DNA of 64,000 nt, from the NCBI GenBank assembly GCA_019931105.1, contig JAIOUW010000001.1, positions 1 through 64,000 on the forward strand, read 5' to 3'. Below the pieces are notes generated by a model that searched no databases, had not been told where the DNA came from, and saw only the letters and a list, made by a program, of their open reading frames with translations. The stretch is from Flavobacteriaceae bacterium NBU2977 (GTDB taxonomy: Bacteria; Bacteroidota; Bacteroidia; Flavobacteriales; Flavobacteriaceae). The translations under genes and the position numbers were made by a program. Shown here piece after piece: positions 1 through 8,675 of this stretch; within the stretch, counting starts at the first letter, position 1; each line of letters opens with the position of its first letter.

Positions 1-71
1 ACTTGCCAAAAACATGGGGAAAACCCCAGGACGCCCAGGAAAAGACAATCGCCATATCCCCAAAGCGGGTG

Positions 72-79
72 CAAATATA
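72..79 (-). promoter_or_regulatory. Leftward promoter at window edge
   Basis: Read leftward this is TATATTTG followed by CACCCGC, the same form of -7 element seen before the tRNA-Lys gene in this window (TATATTTGCAGCCGC). It probably drives a stable RNA or other gene lying beyond the left edge. A short open frame from an ATG at about 55 runs off the edge (reads MAIVFSW), but there is too little sequence to call a gene. The TAnnTTTG consensus is established for Bacteroidota; the product is unknown. Confidence 0.45.
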
Positions 80-395
80 GGACGGTTTTTTAAATTAAAA
101 AGTTTATTCGAATGTTTTTTAAACTTTTTTTAACCCTCTTTTTTTAACCCTCTTAATACTAGCTATTTAAACAAACACCAAGTAAAAAAGGGTATTAAAA
201 ATAATGTTTTTTGTTGGATCGAACAAGTACAAGAAACACATTTGTTTCATAAATATAGCTTGCCCGATTCGCCATGAGAACAATATAGCGAATGATCGCA
301 ATAACACCCGGTTTTGGATCATAAGCCATGTTTTCCGCTCAGTTCAGCTAACTTTTCAAAAGCAGGGAGTTGCCAAAAATCATATCCTATATATA
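80..395. other. Gene-free AT-rich region
   Basis: No convincing gene is seen on either strand between the leftward promoter and the thrS promoter. The stretch around 110-160 is rich in T tracts and holds a short direct repeat of AACCCTCTT (about 132-153). A 65-codon open frame at 204-401 has no family resemblance and runs into the thrS promoter. Confidence 0.5.
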
Positions 396-426
396 TTGTA
401 AGCGTCAAACCTACATCTTATCTTTG
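396..426 (+). promoter_or_regulatory. thrS operon promoter
   Basis: A TTG (396-398) lies 20 bases before TATCTTTG (419-426), matching the Bacteroidota -33/-7 pattern. The thrS ATG follows at 447, leaving a 5' leader of roughly 15 bases, so there is no room for a long T-box or RNA attenuator between this promoter and thrS. Confidence 0.6.
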
Positions 427-446
427 CCGACCTAATTGCAAGAGCA

Positions 447-2405
447 ATGAGCATAATAAAAATCACATTACCCGACGGAAGCGATAAAGAGTTTCCAAAA
501 GGAAGTAACCCGCTGGATGTCGCGAAGAGCATCAGTGAAGGTTTGGCTAGAAACGTGATATCGGCAAAATTCAACGATACCGTAATCGAAACCGTCACGC
601 CCCTTACTGAAAATGGAACACTGGTGCTGTACACATGGAACGATAAGGAAGGTAAAAAAGCTTTTTGGCATTCGACCTCCCATATTGTTGCGCAGGCTAT
701 CGAGGAACTGTATCCCGGTGCGAAATTGACCATTGGACCCGCAATAGAAAACGGATTTTATTATGATGTAGATTTTGGCGAGCACACTATTTCCGATAAG
801 GATTTTCCAAAAATCGAGCATCGGGCCATAGAGATTGCCCGGGGAAAGCATGATTTCAAAATGAGGCCTGTCTCGAAAAGTGAGGCACTTTCACTTTACA
901 AAGAGCAAAGTAACGAGTATAAGGTCGAGCTTATCGAAAATTTGGAAGATGGCAGCATTACCTTTTGCGACCATGACACTTTCACCGACCTATGCCGTGG
1001 CGGGCATATACCTAATACGGGTATTGTCAAGGCCATTAAAATATTGAGCGTCGCCGGAGCTTATTGGAGGGGTGATGAGAACAAACCTCAATTGACACGG
1101 GTATATGGTATATCGTTCCCGAAACAAAAAGAGCTTACCGAATATCTTGAATTACTTGAAGAAGCTAAAAAAAGAGACCATCGAAAGCTTGGCAAAGAGC
1201 TGGAACTATTCACTTTTTCGCAAAAAGTCGGCCAGGGGCTCCCATTATGGTTGCCTAAAGGCGCCGCGCTGAGGGAAAGATTGGAGCAATTCTTGAAAAA
1301 AGCCCAGAAAAAAGCGGGTTATGAAATGGTGGTTACCCCCCATATCGGTCAAAAAGAACTGTATGTAACTTCAGGGCACTATGAAAAATATGGCGCCGAT
1401 AGCTTTCAACCCATCCATACACCCAAGGAGGACGAGGAGTTTCTATTGAAACCAATGAACTGTCCGCATCACTGCGAAATTTACAAAACCAGACCTTTCA
1501 GCTATCGCGAGCTGCCCAAAAGGTATGCCGAATTCGGTACCGTTTATCGCTATGAGCAAAGTGGCGAACTGCACGGCCTTACCCGAGTTAGAGGCTTTAC
1601 CCAAGATGATGCCCATATCTTTTGTACACCCGACCAGGTAGACCAAGAGTTTAAAAATGTTATTGACCTGTCCCTGTATGTATTGAAATCACTGGGCTTT
1701 GAAAATTTCACGGCACAGGTTTCGGTAAGAGACCCGCATACCCCTGAAAAATATATCGGCTCGGTCGATAATTGGGAGAAAGCGGAAAACGCGATCATCA
1801 ATGCAGCCAAGGAAAAAGGCTTGGATTTTGTCATCGAAGAAGGAGAAGCGGCTTTTTATGGGCCAAAGTTGGACTTCATGGTCAAGGATGCACTTGGAAG
1901 GCCGTGGCAATTGGGCACCATACAAGTGGATTATACATTACCAGAGCGTTTCGACCTTACCTATAAAGGTAGTGACAACGAGTTGCATCGACCCATAATG
2001 ATCCACCGTGCGCCTTTTGGCAGTATGGAGCGTTTTATAGCCCTATTATTAGAACATACGGGCGGCAACTTCCCATTATGGTTGATCCCTGAACAGGCAA
2101 TAATATTGCCCGTCAGCGAGAAACATGAAAAATATGCTGAAAAAGTTTTAAAATCACTTGAAAATAACGAAATTCGCGCCCTCATTGATGATAGGAACGA
2201 GACTGTCGGAAAAAAAATACGTGAGGCGGAAATGAACAAAATTCCATTTATGCTGATCGTTGGGGAGAATGAAGAGGAGTCAAATACGATATCGGTACGA
2301 AAACACGGAGGTGATGATCTTGGCTCAATAATTGTTGAAGGGTTTGTCGACTTGGTGGCTAAGGAAATAAGTAGTACCTTAAAGTCGTTTAAAATTAACG
2401 TTTAA
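447..2405 (+). CDS. thrS: Threonine--tRNA ligase
   Basis: Charges tRNA-Thr with threonine in the cytoplasm. The 652-residue length is normal. An N-terminal TGS domain (about 1-62) precedes the editing domain with HSTSH (75-79) and CRGGH (about 183-187). The class II catalytic core has the zinc cysteine in [10 protein letters not shown] (about 337), motif 2 around [10 protein letters not shown] and motif 3 with its arginine in [11 protein letters not shown] (about 520). A C-terminal anticodon-binding domain follows. The gene heads the thrS-infC-rpmI-rplT cluster common in bacteria. infC begins only 17 bases after its stop, so the genes are co-transcribed. The ATG follows a good promoter closely. 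Confidence 0.98.
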   Translation: MSIIKITLPDGSDKEFPKGSNPLDVAKSISEGLARNVISAKFNDTVIETVTPLTENGTLVLYTWNDKEGKKAFWHSTSHIVAQAIEELYPGAKLTIGPAIENGFYYDVDFGEHTISDKDFPKIEHRAIEIARGKHDFKMRPVSKSEALSLYKEQSNEYKVELIENLEDGSITFCDHDTFTDLCRGGHIPNTGIVKAIKILSVAGAYWRGDENKPQLTRVYGISFPKQKELTEYLELLEEAKKRDHRKLGKELELFTFSQKVGQGLPLWLPKGAALRERLEQFLKKAQKKAGYEMVVTPHIGQKELYVTSGHYEKYGADSFQPIHTPKEDEEFLLKPMNCPHHCEIYKTRPFSYRELPKRYAEFGTVYRYEQSGELHGLTRVRGFTQDDAHIFCTPDQVDQEFKNVIDLSLYVLKSLGFENFTAQVSVRDPHTPEKYIGSVDNWEKAENAIINAAKEKGLDFVIEEGEAAFYGPKLDFMVKDALGRPWQLGTIQVDYTLPERFDLTYKGSDNELHRPIMIHRAPFGSMERFIALLLEHTGGNFPLWLIPEQAIILPVSEKHEKYAEKVLKSLENNEIRALIDDRNETVGKKIREAEMNKIPFMLIVGENEEESNTISVRKHGGDDLGSIIVEGFVDLVAKEISSTLKSFKINV

Positions 2406-2421
2406 CTAAAAATTATAAGTC

Positions 2422-2976
2422 ATAGCAATTCGTAAAAGATTTAGGCCCCAACCTAGAAGGGAAAATAAAAACCCTCATAAAATCAATGAAAAAATACTGG
2501 CTCCAAAAGTTAGGCTGGTCGGTGATAATGTAGAAATTGGCATATACCCGATCCGTCAAGCACTTGACATAGCGGAGGATTTAGGCACTGATTTGGTAGA
2601 GATTTCGCCGAATGCCGATCCACCGGTTTGTAAGATAATGGATTACAAAAAGTTTCTTTACGAGCAAAAGAAGCGCGAAAAGGCCATGAAGGCCAAAGCA
2701 TCAAAAGTTGTGGTCAAGGAAATTCGGTTCGGACCCAATACCGATGATCACGATTACGAGTTTAAAAAGAAACATGCCGAGAAATTTTTAAAAGATGGTG
2801 CCAAATTAAAGGCATATGTCTTTTTTAAGGGAAGGTCGATAGTCTATAAAGATCAAGGTGAGATTTTATTATTGCGTCTGGCATCAGAGTTAGAGGAGTT
2901 GGGTAAAGTTGAACAAATGCCGAAATTGGAAGGAAAGCGTATGACCATGTTCATTGCACCCAAAACAAAAAAATAG
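2422..2976 (+). CDS. infC: Translation initiation factor IF-3
   Basis: IF-3 binds the 30S subunit and checks initiator tRNA and start-codon choice. The first ATG in frame (2638) would remove the N-terminal domain. Upstream in the same frame the reading is [14 protein letters not shown], the normal N-terminus, beginning at ATA (2422-2424) straight after an in-frame TAA (2416-2418). I therefore place the start at this ATA, giving 184 residues. Non-AUG infC starts are known and underlie IF-3 autoregulation, because IF-3 rejects such starts. N domain about 10-80 ([13 protein letters not shown]), C domain about 90-184. Second gene of the thrS operon. Confidence 0.93.
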   Translation: MAIRKRFRPQPRRENKNPHKINEKILAPKVRLVGDNVEIGIYPIRQALDIAEDLGTDLVEISPNADPPVCKIMDYKKFLYEQKKREKAMKAKASKVVVKEIRFGPNTDDHDYEFKKKHAEKFLKDGAKLKAYVFFKGRSIVYKDQGEILLLRLASELEELGKVEQMPKLEGKRMTMFIAPKTKK

Positions 2977-3005
2977 TAGAACAAACCAATAAAAGAAATT
3001 ATTCC

Positions 3006-3027
3006 GCGCCGCCCAAATGGGTGGCGC
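3006..3027 (+). promoter_or_regulatory. Hairpin between infC and rpmI
   Basis: GCGCCGCCC (3006-3014) and GGGTGGCGC (3019-3027) form a 9-bp stem with one G-U pair and an AAAT loop. No T tract follows, so it is not a simple terminator. It lies in the 143-base gap before rpmI, where other bacteria carry an L20-responsive control element, so it may be an RNA processing or autoregulation site. That role is an inference. Confidence 0.45.
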
Positions 3028-3119
3028 TCCAAATAAAGAAGCGATTTTTGACCGTATATGATAGAGTCGCAAGGAGAAAGTTAAGTACAGTAGTGAGATA
3101 ATCAAATAAATTTAGGAAA

Positions 3120-3317
3120 ATGCCTAAGCAAAAAACAAAATCGAGTGCCAAGAAACGTTTCAAGTTGACCGGTACCGGTAAAATCAAAAGAAAGCACGCT
3201 TTTAAGAGCCATATTCTTACGAAAAAATCGAAGAAGCGCAAGCTTGCGTTGACACATGATACTTTGGTACACCCATCTGATGTCAACAGTATTAAAGAAC
3301 AATTACGCCTAAAGTAA
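3120..3317 (+). CDS. rpmI: 50S ribosomal protein L35
   Basis: A 65-residue, very basic ribosomal protein of the large subunit. The start [20 protein letters not shown] is the family signature (the usual [14 protein letters not shown] pattern). It sits between infC and rplT, the conserved order. The gap of 122 bases to rplT contains no other gene. Confidence 0.97.
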   Translation: MPKQKTKSSAKKRFKLTGTGKIKRKHAFKSHILTKKSKKRKLALTHDTLVHPSDVNSIKEQLRLK

Positions 3318-3439
3318 TCGTTCTTGAGGTAAATTAATAATAACCATGGAGTTGGGCAATTACACAAAGACTTATAAGGAGTTCGAGTAAATTAAAAAGT
3401 GGCGATTATCGCCCGCCTACTACAAAAAATTAAAAAGTT

Positions 3440-3784
3440 ATGCCAAGATCAGTAAATGCAGTCGCTTCAAGGGCCCGAAGAAAGAAGGTCATGAAGCAAG
3501 CCAAGGGCTACTTCGGAAGACGTAAAAACGTTTGGACGGTAGCAAAAAATGCGGTAGAAAAAGCAATGCTTTATGCTTATCGCGATAGAAGAAACAAAAA
3601 AAGAACATTTCGTGCGTTGTGGATAACCCGTATCAACGCAGGTGCCCGTCAACACGGAATGTCGTATTCACAATTTATGGGTAAGGTAAAGGCCAATGGT
3701 ATTGAATTGAACCGCAAGGTTCTTGCCGATTTGGCCATGAATCACCCAGATGCCTTTAAGGCCATTGTGGAAAAAGTAAAATAG
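3440..3784 (+). CDS. rplT: 50S ribosomal protein L20
   Basis: A 114-residue large-subunit assembly protein that binds 23S rRNA and, in other bacteria, represses its own operon. The N-terminus [20 protein letters not shown] and the KGYFGRRKN segment are diagnostic, and the length is typical. It is the last gene of the thrS operon and is followed 20 bases later by a strong terminator. Confidence 0.98.
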   Translation: MPRSVNAVASRARRKKVMKQAKGYFGRRKNVWTVAKNAVEKAMLYAYRDRRNKKRTFRALWITRINAGARQHGMSYSQFMGKVKANGIELNRKVLADLAMNHPDAFKAIVEKVK

Positions 3785-3804
3785 ATTTTAAACATATCTC
3801 ACTT

Positions 3805-3841
3805 AAAAAAAAGGCCGTTCAAATTGAACGGCCTTTTTTTT
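3805..3841. terminator. Bidirectional terminator after rplT
   Basis: GGCCGTTC (3813-3820) pairs with GAACGGCC (3826-3833), with A and T tracts on the two sides. It can end the rplT operon on the plus strand and the EF-hand gene on the minus strand, which converge here. Confidence 0.85.
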
Positions 3842-3851
3842 AAGTAATGGT

Positions 3852-4124
3852 CTATGCAGACTTTATCTTAGCAACCGCTGCCTTGAACTCATTCCAATCT
3901 ATTAGCTCATCGCCCGATTTATCATAGCCCTCTATCAGCTTTGACGAAACCAATCCGCGAATGAATCCGTTTATCTCGGCTTCTTTTAACAATTTGACGA
4001 TTTCACGCTTTGTCAATTTTCGGTCTCCGTCGGCATCAAAGAATTCAAATGCTTCTTGGGGCGTATCAAAGTGTTTGGTTATCAAAATCTGGATCTTGTT
4101 AAGAATTGATTCTTCAGTAGTCAT
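3852..4124 (-). CDS. EF-hand domain protein
   Basis: A 90-residue protein without a signal peptide and with two EF-hand-like loops: DADGDRKLTKRE (about 29-40) and DKSGDELIDWNE (about 69-80). Both carry acidic residues at the calcium-coordinating positions, so it may bind Ca2+ in the cytoplasm. Its target is unknown. It lies 34 bases downstream of the yjbQ-like gene on the same strand, so the two are probably co-transcribed and end at the shared terminator. Confidence 0.8.
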   Translation of the reverse strand: MTTEESILNKIQILITKHFDTPQEAFEFFDADGDRKLTKREIVKLLKEAEINGFIRGLVSSKLIEGYDKSGDELIDWNEFKAAVAKIKSA

Positions 4125-4158
4125 TTTTTCAGGCTTGGTATTTCAAGTTAAAGTTAGG

Positions 4159-4596
4159 TCATTTGGTCGAATCGTGGTTTCCGAATACCGTGATCACCAA
4201 ATTTCTACCTGACGCATGATCCCGATGTTCGCATAGATAGATTCCCTGCCATATACCGAGATTCAATCTACCCCTTGTAATCGGTATTTGCACAGAGGCG
4301 CCAAACAATGAGGCTTTGATATGCGCTGGCATATCATCGGGGCCTTCATAATTATGGATATAATATGGTGCGTTCTCGGGAACCATAACGTTCATATGGC
4401 TTTCAAAATCGGTTCTGACCGTTGGGTCTGCATTTTCATTGACGGTCAAACTGGCCGAAGTATGTGTTATAAAAACGTGCAACATCCCCATATCGATGAC
4501 CGAAATCTTAGGAATCGTTTCGATTACTTCATCCGTAATCAAATGAAAACCTCTTTTATAGGGCCTTAAGCGAATTTCCTTTTGGTAAAAAACCAT
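4159..4596 (-). CDS. YjbQ/UPF0047 family protein
   Basis: A 145-residue member of the YjbQ family, often named secondary thiamine-phosphate synthase enzyme from genetic work in E. coli. Family features are visible: FITHTSASLTVNENAD (about 45-60), the HNYEGPDDMPAHIKASL region, and GIWQGIYLCEHRD near the C-terminus. The length is typical. It sits upstream of and probably shares a transcript with the EF-hand gene. Its physiological reaction in this organism cannot be read from the sequence. Confidence 0.92.
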   Translation of the reverse strand: MVFYQKEIRLRPYKRGFHLITDEVIETIPKISVIDMGMLHVFITHTSASLTVNENADPTVRTDFESHMNVMVPENAPYYIHNYEGPDDMPAHIKASLFGASVQIPITRGRLNLGIWQGIYLCEHRDHASGRNLVITVFGNHDSTK

Positions 4597-4648
4597 AATG
4601 CTGATCGTATTGCCCTATAAAACTAAGTCATAATCGTTCAAGAACAAA

Positions 4649-4656
4649 TAACTTTG
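4649..4656 (+). promoter_or_regulatory. -7 element of the HAD gene
   Basis: TAACTTTG followed by CGAC lies 21 bases before the ATG at 4678, fitting the Bacteroidota -7 consensus TAnnTTTG. No clear -33 TTG is seen at the usual distance. Confidence 0.5.
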
Positions 4657-4677
4657 CGACTTTCAAAATGATTATCA

Positions 4678-5472
4678 ATGGATCTATCTAAAATAAAATT
4701 GGTCGTTTCCGATATGGACGGCACCCTTTTAAACTCAAACCACGAGGTAAGTGATCGTTTTTTTAGTTTGTTCGAACAACTGAAAAAAAAGGGGATTCTC
4801 TTTGCAGCTGCCAGCGGAAGGCAGTACAATAGTATTGTTGACAAGCTTGCGCCTATTAAGGACGATATCATCGTAATTGCCGAAAATGGCGGATTTGCAT
4901 CACATCATGGCAAAGAAATCGTATTTAACCCATTGCCCCAAAAAGCAAAAAATGTCATTTTGGACAGCTTAAAGGGAGTTAAAGGGCTACACCCCGTACT
5001 ATGTGGAAAGAACAATGCATATCTTTCGACATCTTCAACAGAATTTGTCGAAAAACTCAAAGAATATTATACCGAATATACCCTAATGGAAGACCTACAA
5101 ACTTTCGATGGTCAAGTGCTGAAAATAGCGATCTACCACTTTATAAGTTCTGAAAAATATATATACCCCGTGGTCAAACACTTGGAAGGCGATTTGAAAG
5201 TCAAGGTTTCAGGGGCGAATTGGGTTGATGTTTCTAACATCAATGCACACAAAGGCTTTGCCTTGCAAAAAGTTCAAGAAATGTACAACATAACTCCTTC
5301 AGAGACCCTGGTTTTCGGTGATTACAACAATGACCTCGAGATGATGGCCTTGGCAGATTATAGTTTCGCAATGGAGAACGCACACCCAAACGTAAAAAAG
5401 GCGGCTAAATATAGAACTGTAAGCAATAATGATTTTGGGGTTGAACGTGTTTTGGATATCCTATTGATGTAA
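4678..5472 (+). CDS. Cof-type HAD phosphatase
   Basis: A 264-residue haloacid-dehalogenase-superfamily hydrolase of the Cof subfamily, which dephosphorylates small metabolites such as sugar phosphates or flavin and pyridoxal phosphates. Motif I is DMDGTLLNSN (about 12-21, nucleophile Asp), motif II is the Ser in AASGRQY (about 44-50), and motifs III/IV are in VFGDYNNDLEMM (about 218-229). The cap domain between motifs II and III is of C2 type by length. It is a single gene with its own promoter. The substrate is not predictable. Confidence 0.93.
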   Translation: MDLSKIKLVVSDMDGTLLNSNHEVSDRFFSLFEQLKKKGILFAAASGRQYNSIVDKLAPIKDDIIVIAENGGFASHHGKEIVFNPLPQKAKNVILDSLKGVKGLHPVLCGKNNAYLSTSSTEFVEKLKEYYTEYTLMEDLQTFDGQVLKIAIYHFISSEKYIYPVVKHLEGDLKVKVSGANWVDVSNINAHKGFALQKVQEMYNITPSETLVFGDYNNDLEMMALADYSFAMENAHPNVKKAAKYRTVSNNDFGVERVLDILLM

Positions 5473-5503
5473 TGATTAATAGGACGGCGCGTAATCTGTT
5501 TTT

Positions 5504-5545
5504 GGATGTTGGATGTTGGATGTTGGATGTTGGATGTTGGATGTT
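5504..5545. repeat. Six tandem GGATGTT heptamers
   Basis: Six perfect head-to-tail copies of GGATGTT, followed by AAAAT. They lie in the short gap between the convergent HAD gene and the GATase1-like gene. Copy number of such short repeats often varies between strains. No reading frame of interest crosses them. Confidence 0.95.
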
Positions 5546-5618
5546 AAAATAATCATGGCAGAGCGATCAACAAACAAACTTTTAAACCTTTTTGGACTTG
5601 GGCCTGAACTTGAATTTC

Positions 5619-6878
5619 TCAAGTTTTTTGCTTCTTCTTTCTTGCTGCCGGAAACAATACATTGTTCAAGATCAAACGATACCCCGGCGAGGTCGGGTGC
5701 AGTTCAAGTTCTGTTTTGGGATCCCCAACCCGATGCTGGTAATCTTCGGGGTCATGGCCGCCATAAAACGTAAAAAAACCTTTTCCTTTGATTCCGTGAA
5801 TATAACGGGCCTCACCATTGATCTTATTTTCGCCCAATACCATGACGGTGGGTTTGACCTGACTTCGATCAAAAGAAGTGGTCTGGCCCATGAACCCTTT
5901 GACCAAAGCCGTATGGTTCTGGCACAACATGGTCGGAACCGGATCCCATTTAGCTGAAAAATCCATCAAGGTAAAATAATCCGTTTCGCGGGGCACACGC
6001 CGTTTCTCAGTCATGTCTATCGAAGAAAACTCGTAGCGATTGGGGTTTCTTTCCAAAATAAAATCGGTAAAGGCGAATGTCTTTCCAAAATCCAACTTGT
6101 TTTGATAGTTGGCCTCAGAAGGGTCGCCATCGAACATTGGTTCACAAATATCAACCCCATCGGCCGCCAGTGCGATATCAAAACTATCGGTCGCGGAACA
6201 CATGGCGAACATAAATCCACCGCCGATGACATAATTCCTTATTTTCATGGCAACCGCTTTTTTTTCTTCCGAAACCTTGTCGAAGCCCAATTCGGTTGCC
6301 AGAGCCTCGGCCTGTTGTTTTTGTTCGATATACCACGGAAAGGCCCGATAGGTGCCATAAAATTTTCCGTATTGCCCCGTGAAATCCTCATGATGTAAAT
6401 GCAGCCAATCAAAAAGCACCAATTTATCATTGAGCACCTCTTGGTCATATACCGTTTCATACGGTATTTCGGCATAGGTCAAGACCATGGTAACGGCATC
6501 GTCCCACGGTTGGTTGCCCTTTGGGGAGTACACGGCAATCTTGGGGGCCTTTTCAAGAATGACAGCTTCCTGGTTTTGTGAAGGACTGCCAATGTCATCC
6601 AAAATACTTTGCGCCTGGCCATCGGATAGAATTTCAAAGGATACGCCGCGAATCTGACACTCCTTACGGATATTTTCCCCGTCAGGGAGTAAAAAAGAGC
6701 CGCCGCGATAATTCAACAGCCACTGCACCTTTTGTTGTTTGGTCAATACCCAATACGTGATACCATATGCTTTTAGGTGATTTTTTTGACCTTCCGCATC
6801 CATTGGTATTAGCAATGAGGAAGCAAAAATCTGCATCGAAAAAAGAAAAAAGAAAAAGAAAAAGAGTCTACCTCGCAT
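5619..6878 (-). CDS. Secreted GATase1-like protein
   Basis: A 419-residue protein with a signal peptide containing a run of six phenylalanines (residues about 6-11). From memory, flavobacterial homologues are often labelled asparagine synthetase B, but no N-terminal nucleophile Cys or ATP-pyrophosphatase domain is visible. The middle part (KIAVYSPKGNQPWDDAV, YVIGGGFMFAMCSATDS) instead suggests a class-I glutamine-amidotransferase-like or ThuA-like fold. The C-terminus is lysine-rich (ARKKKQKT). Function unknown; probably periplasmic. It faces the HAD gene, with the heptamer repeat between them. Confidence 0.7.
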   Translation of the reverse strand: MRGRLFFFFFFLFSMQIFASSLLIPMDAEGQKNHLKAYGITYWVLTKQQKVQWLLNYRGGSFLLPDGENIRKECQIRGVSFEILSDGQAQSILDDIGSPSQNQEAVILEKAPKIAVYSPKGNQPWDDAVTMVLTYAEIPYETVYDQEVLNDKLVLFDWLHLHHEDFTGQYGKFYGTYRAFPWYIEQKQQAEALATELGFDKVSEEKKAVAMKIRNYVIGGGFMFAMCSATDSFDIALAADGVDICEPMFDGDPSEANYQNKLDFGKTFAFTDFILERNPNRYEFSSIDMTEKRRVPRETDYFTLMDFSAKWDPVPTMLCQNHTALVKGFMGQTTSFDRSQVKPTVMVLGENKINGEARYIHGIKGKGFFTFYGGHDPEDYQHRVGDPKTELELHPTSPGYRLILNNVLFPAARKKKQKT

Positions 6879-6905
6879 GGATCGATTACTTTACGCGCAC
6901 TATCC

Positions 6906-6932
6906 CAAAGGTAAACGAAAAACCACGGGCAA
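6906..6932 (-). promoter_or_regulatory. Promoter of the GATase1-like gene
   Basis: On the minus strand, TTG (6930-6932) precedes TACCTTTG (6906-6913) by 16 bases, a near-consensus Bacteroidota promoter. The start codon at 6878 follows about 27 bases later. Confidence 0.45.
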
Positions 6933-6957
6933 TTGTTTTGCAAGACGTTAAAGAATA

Positions 6958-8508
6958 CTAAAAAGGAACATCATTCGCATCATCCGGATCTAAGTCATCA
7001 TTCATCGAACTGCCAAAAGCCTCATTGGCATCAGGTAAGTTTTCGGTTATAAATGGATTCTCTTGATCGGCATTCATCTTGGACTGAAATTCGAAAGGAG
7101 AGTCAAAATCGTCAAGATTATCGAATTTACCAAGGTTGCCCACAAATTTCAGCCGTATGTTGTCCAAGCCCCCATTTCTGTGTTTGGCAACAATAAATTC
7201 GGCCTGACCCGTCGTCGGTGTTCGCTCCTCATCATCCCACTCTTCAATTTTATAATATTCAGGACGATAGATAAAAGAGACGATATCGGCATCTTGTTCG
7301 ATTGCACCCGACTCCCTAAGATCCGAAAGAATAGGCCTTTTGCTTCCACCCCGGGTCTCAACGGCCCTGGATAACTGCGACAGCGCAATGACCGGAACGT
7401 TCAACTCTTTGGCCAATGCCTTAAGATTACGTGAAATGGTTGAAATTTCCTGTTCACGATTTCCACCTTTCTGGCTGCCGCCAGCGGTCATTAACTGCAA
7501 ATAATCGATAACAATCAATTTAATGTCATGTTGAGATGACAAGCGTCTTGCCTTGGCCCGCAAATCAAAAATCGAAAGCGATGGTGTATCGTCAATGAAC
7601 AACGGAGCCTTTTCCAAGGCCTTGACCTTTACGTTCAATTGCTCCCATTCATGCTTTTCAAGCCTGCCCGTTCTTAATTTCTCGGATGACAGTCCGGTTT
7701 CTGACGAAATCAAACGGGTTATCAATTGCACGGAAGACATTTCCAATGAAAAGAAGGCTACCGGAATATCGGCATTTACCGCCATATTTCGGGCCATTGA
7801 CAAGGTCAAAGCGGTCTTACCCATACCGGGGCGGGCCGCGATGATCACCAAATCACTGGGTTGCCAACCCGAAGTCAGTTTATCTACTTTATCGAATCCT
7901 GAAGGAATTCCGCTAAGTCCCTCTTTATTGGCAATTTCCTCGATACGTTTTTTCGCCTGGATCACAAGATTTTGCGCCGTTTCGGCAGAGCGTTTCAGGT
8001 TTCCTTGGGTTACATCGTACAATTTGGCCTCGGCGGTATCGAGCAGGTCAAAAACATCGGTAGACTCATCGTAAGCATCTTCAATGATCTCATTCGAAAT
8101 TTTTATAAGACTGCGCTGAATATATTTCTGTAGAATAATGCGGGCATGGAATTCGATATGTGCCGAAGATGCCACTTTTTGGGTCAATTTTATGAGGTAA
8201 AAATCACCGCCCACGGACTCCAAGCGACCTGCCTTCTTCAATTGGGCCGAAACCGTTAATAAATCGATAGGTTGAGATTCTTCAAACAGTACGAAAATGG
8301 CCTCATAGATATAACGATGTGCGTCTTTATAGAATACATCAGGATGTAGGATATCTATTACTTCATCGACCCCTTTTTTGTCAATCATCATCGCTCCTAA
8401 CACAACTTCCTCTAAATCAACGGATTGAGGAGGTATTTTACCACGTTCGAGACTGATGATAGTTGATTTGTCGATTTTACGACCGATAACGGGGTTGGTT
8501 TTTTCCAT
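6958..8508 (-). CDS. dnaB: Replicative DNA helicase DnaB
   Basis: The hexameric 5'-3' helicase of the replication fork. The N-terminal DnaB domain (about 25-125, PPQSVDLEEVVLGAMMIDK) is followed by the RecA-like domain with Walker A ARPGMGKTAL (about 228-237) and Walker B LIVIDYLQLM (about 330). The 516-residue length is normal. I chose ATG at 8508-8506 (MEKTNPVIG) rather than a TTG six codons upstream, because that TTG overlaps TATATTTTCG, the likely -7 promoter element. The C-terminal tail is acidic (DDLDPDDAND). Confidence 0.96.
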   Translation of the reverse strand: MEKTNPVIGRKIDKSTIISLERGKIPPQSVDLEEVVLGAMMIDKKGVDEVIDILHPDVFYKDAHRYIYEAIFVLFEESQPIDLLTVSAQLKKAGRLESVGGDFYLIKLTQKVASSAHIEFHARIILQKYIQRSLIKISNEIIEDAYDESTDVFDLLDTAEAKLYDVTQGNLKRSAETAQNLVIQAKKRIEEIANKEGLSGIPSGFDKVDKLTSGWQPSDLVIIAARPGMGKTALTLSMARNMAVNADIPVAFFSLEMSSVQLITRLISSETGLSSEKLRTGRLEKHEWEQLNVKVKALEKAPLFIDDTPSLSIFDLRAKARRLSSQHDIKLIVIDYLQLMTAGGSQKGGNREQEISTISRNLKALAKELNVPVIALSQLSRAVETRGGSKRPILSDLRESGAIEQDADIVSFIYRPEYYKIEEWDDEERTPTTGQAEFIVAKHRNGGLDNIRLKFVGNLGKFDNLDDFDSPFEFQSKMNADQENPFITENLPDANEAFGSSMNDDLDPDDANDVPF

Positions 8509-8615
8509 AGCAACGAAAATATACAATTAAGCCAAAGTTGTTGTCAGAAAATCTAGTGTGATGTTCACATGTGGTCAACAAATAAGGTGTTAATAAGTTA
8601 CGGATTAATGTTGAT

Positions 8616-8651
8616 AACAAAAAAAATCCGAACGTAATCACATTCGGATTT
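8616..8651 (-). terminator. Terminator of accA
   Basis: AATCCGAA (8625-8632) and TTCGGATT (8643-8650) form an 8-bp stem. On the minus strand it is followed by a T tract (complement of A residues 8617-8626). It lies 25 bases past the accA stop. Confidence 0.7.
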
Positions 8652-8675
8652 TGACAAACTTCGTTATACCGACTA

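Noticed and set aside
204-401. 65-codon open frame before thrS
   Set aside because: No family resemblance, no promoter, and it overlaps the thrS promoter.
5504-5545. Possible CRISPR or origin iteron
   Set aside because: Seven-base contiguous repeats without spacers and no replication genes close by.
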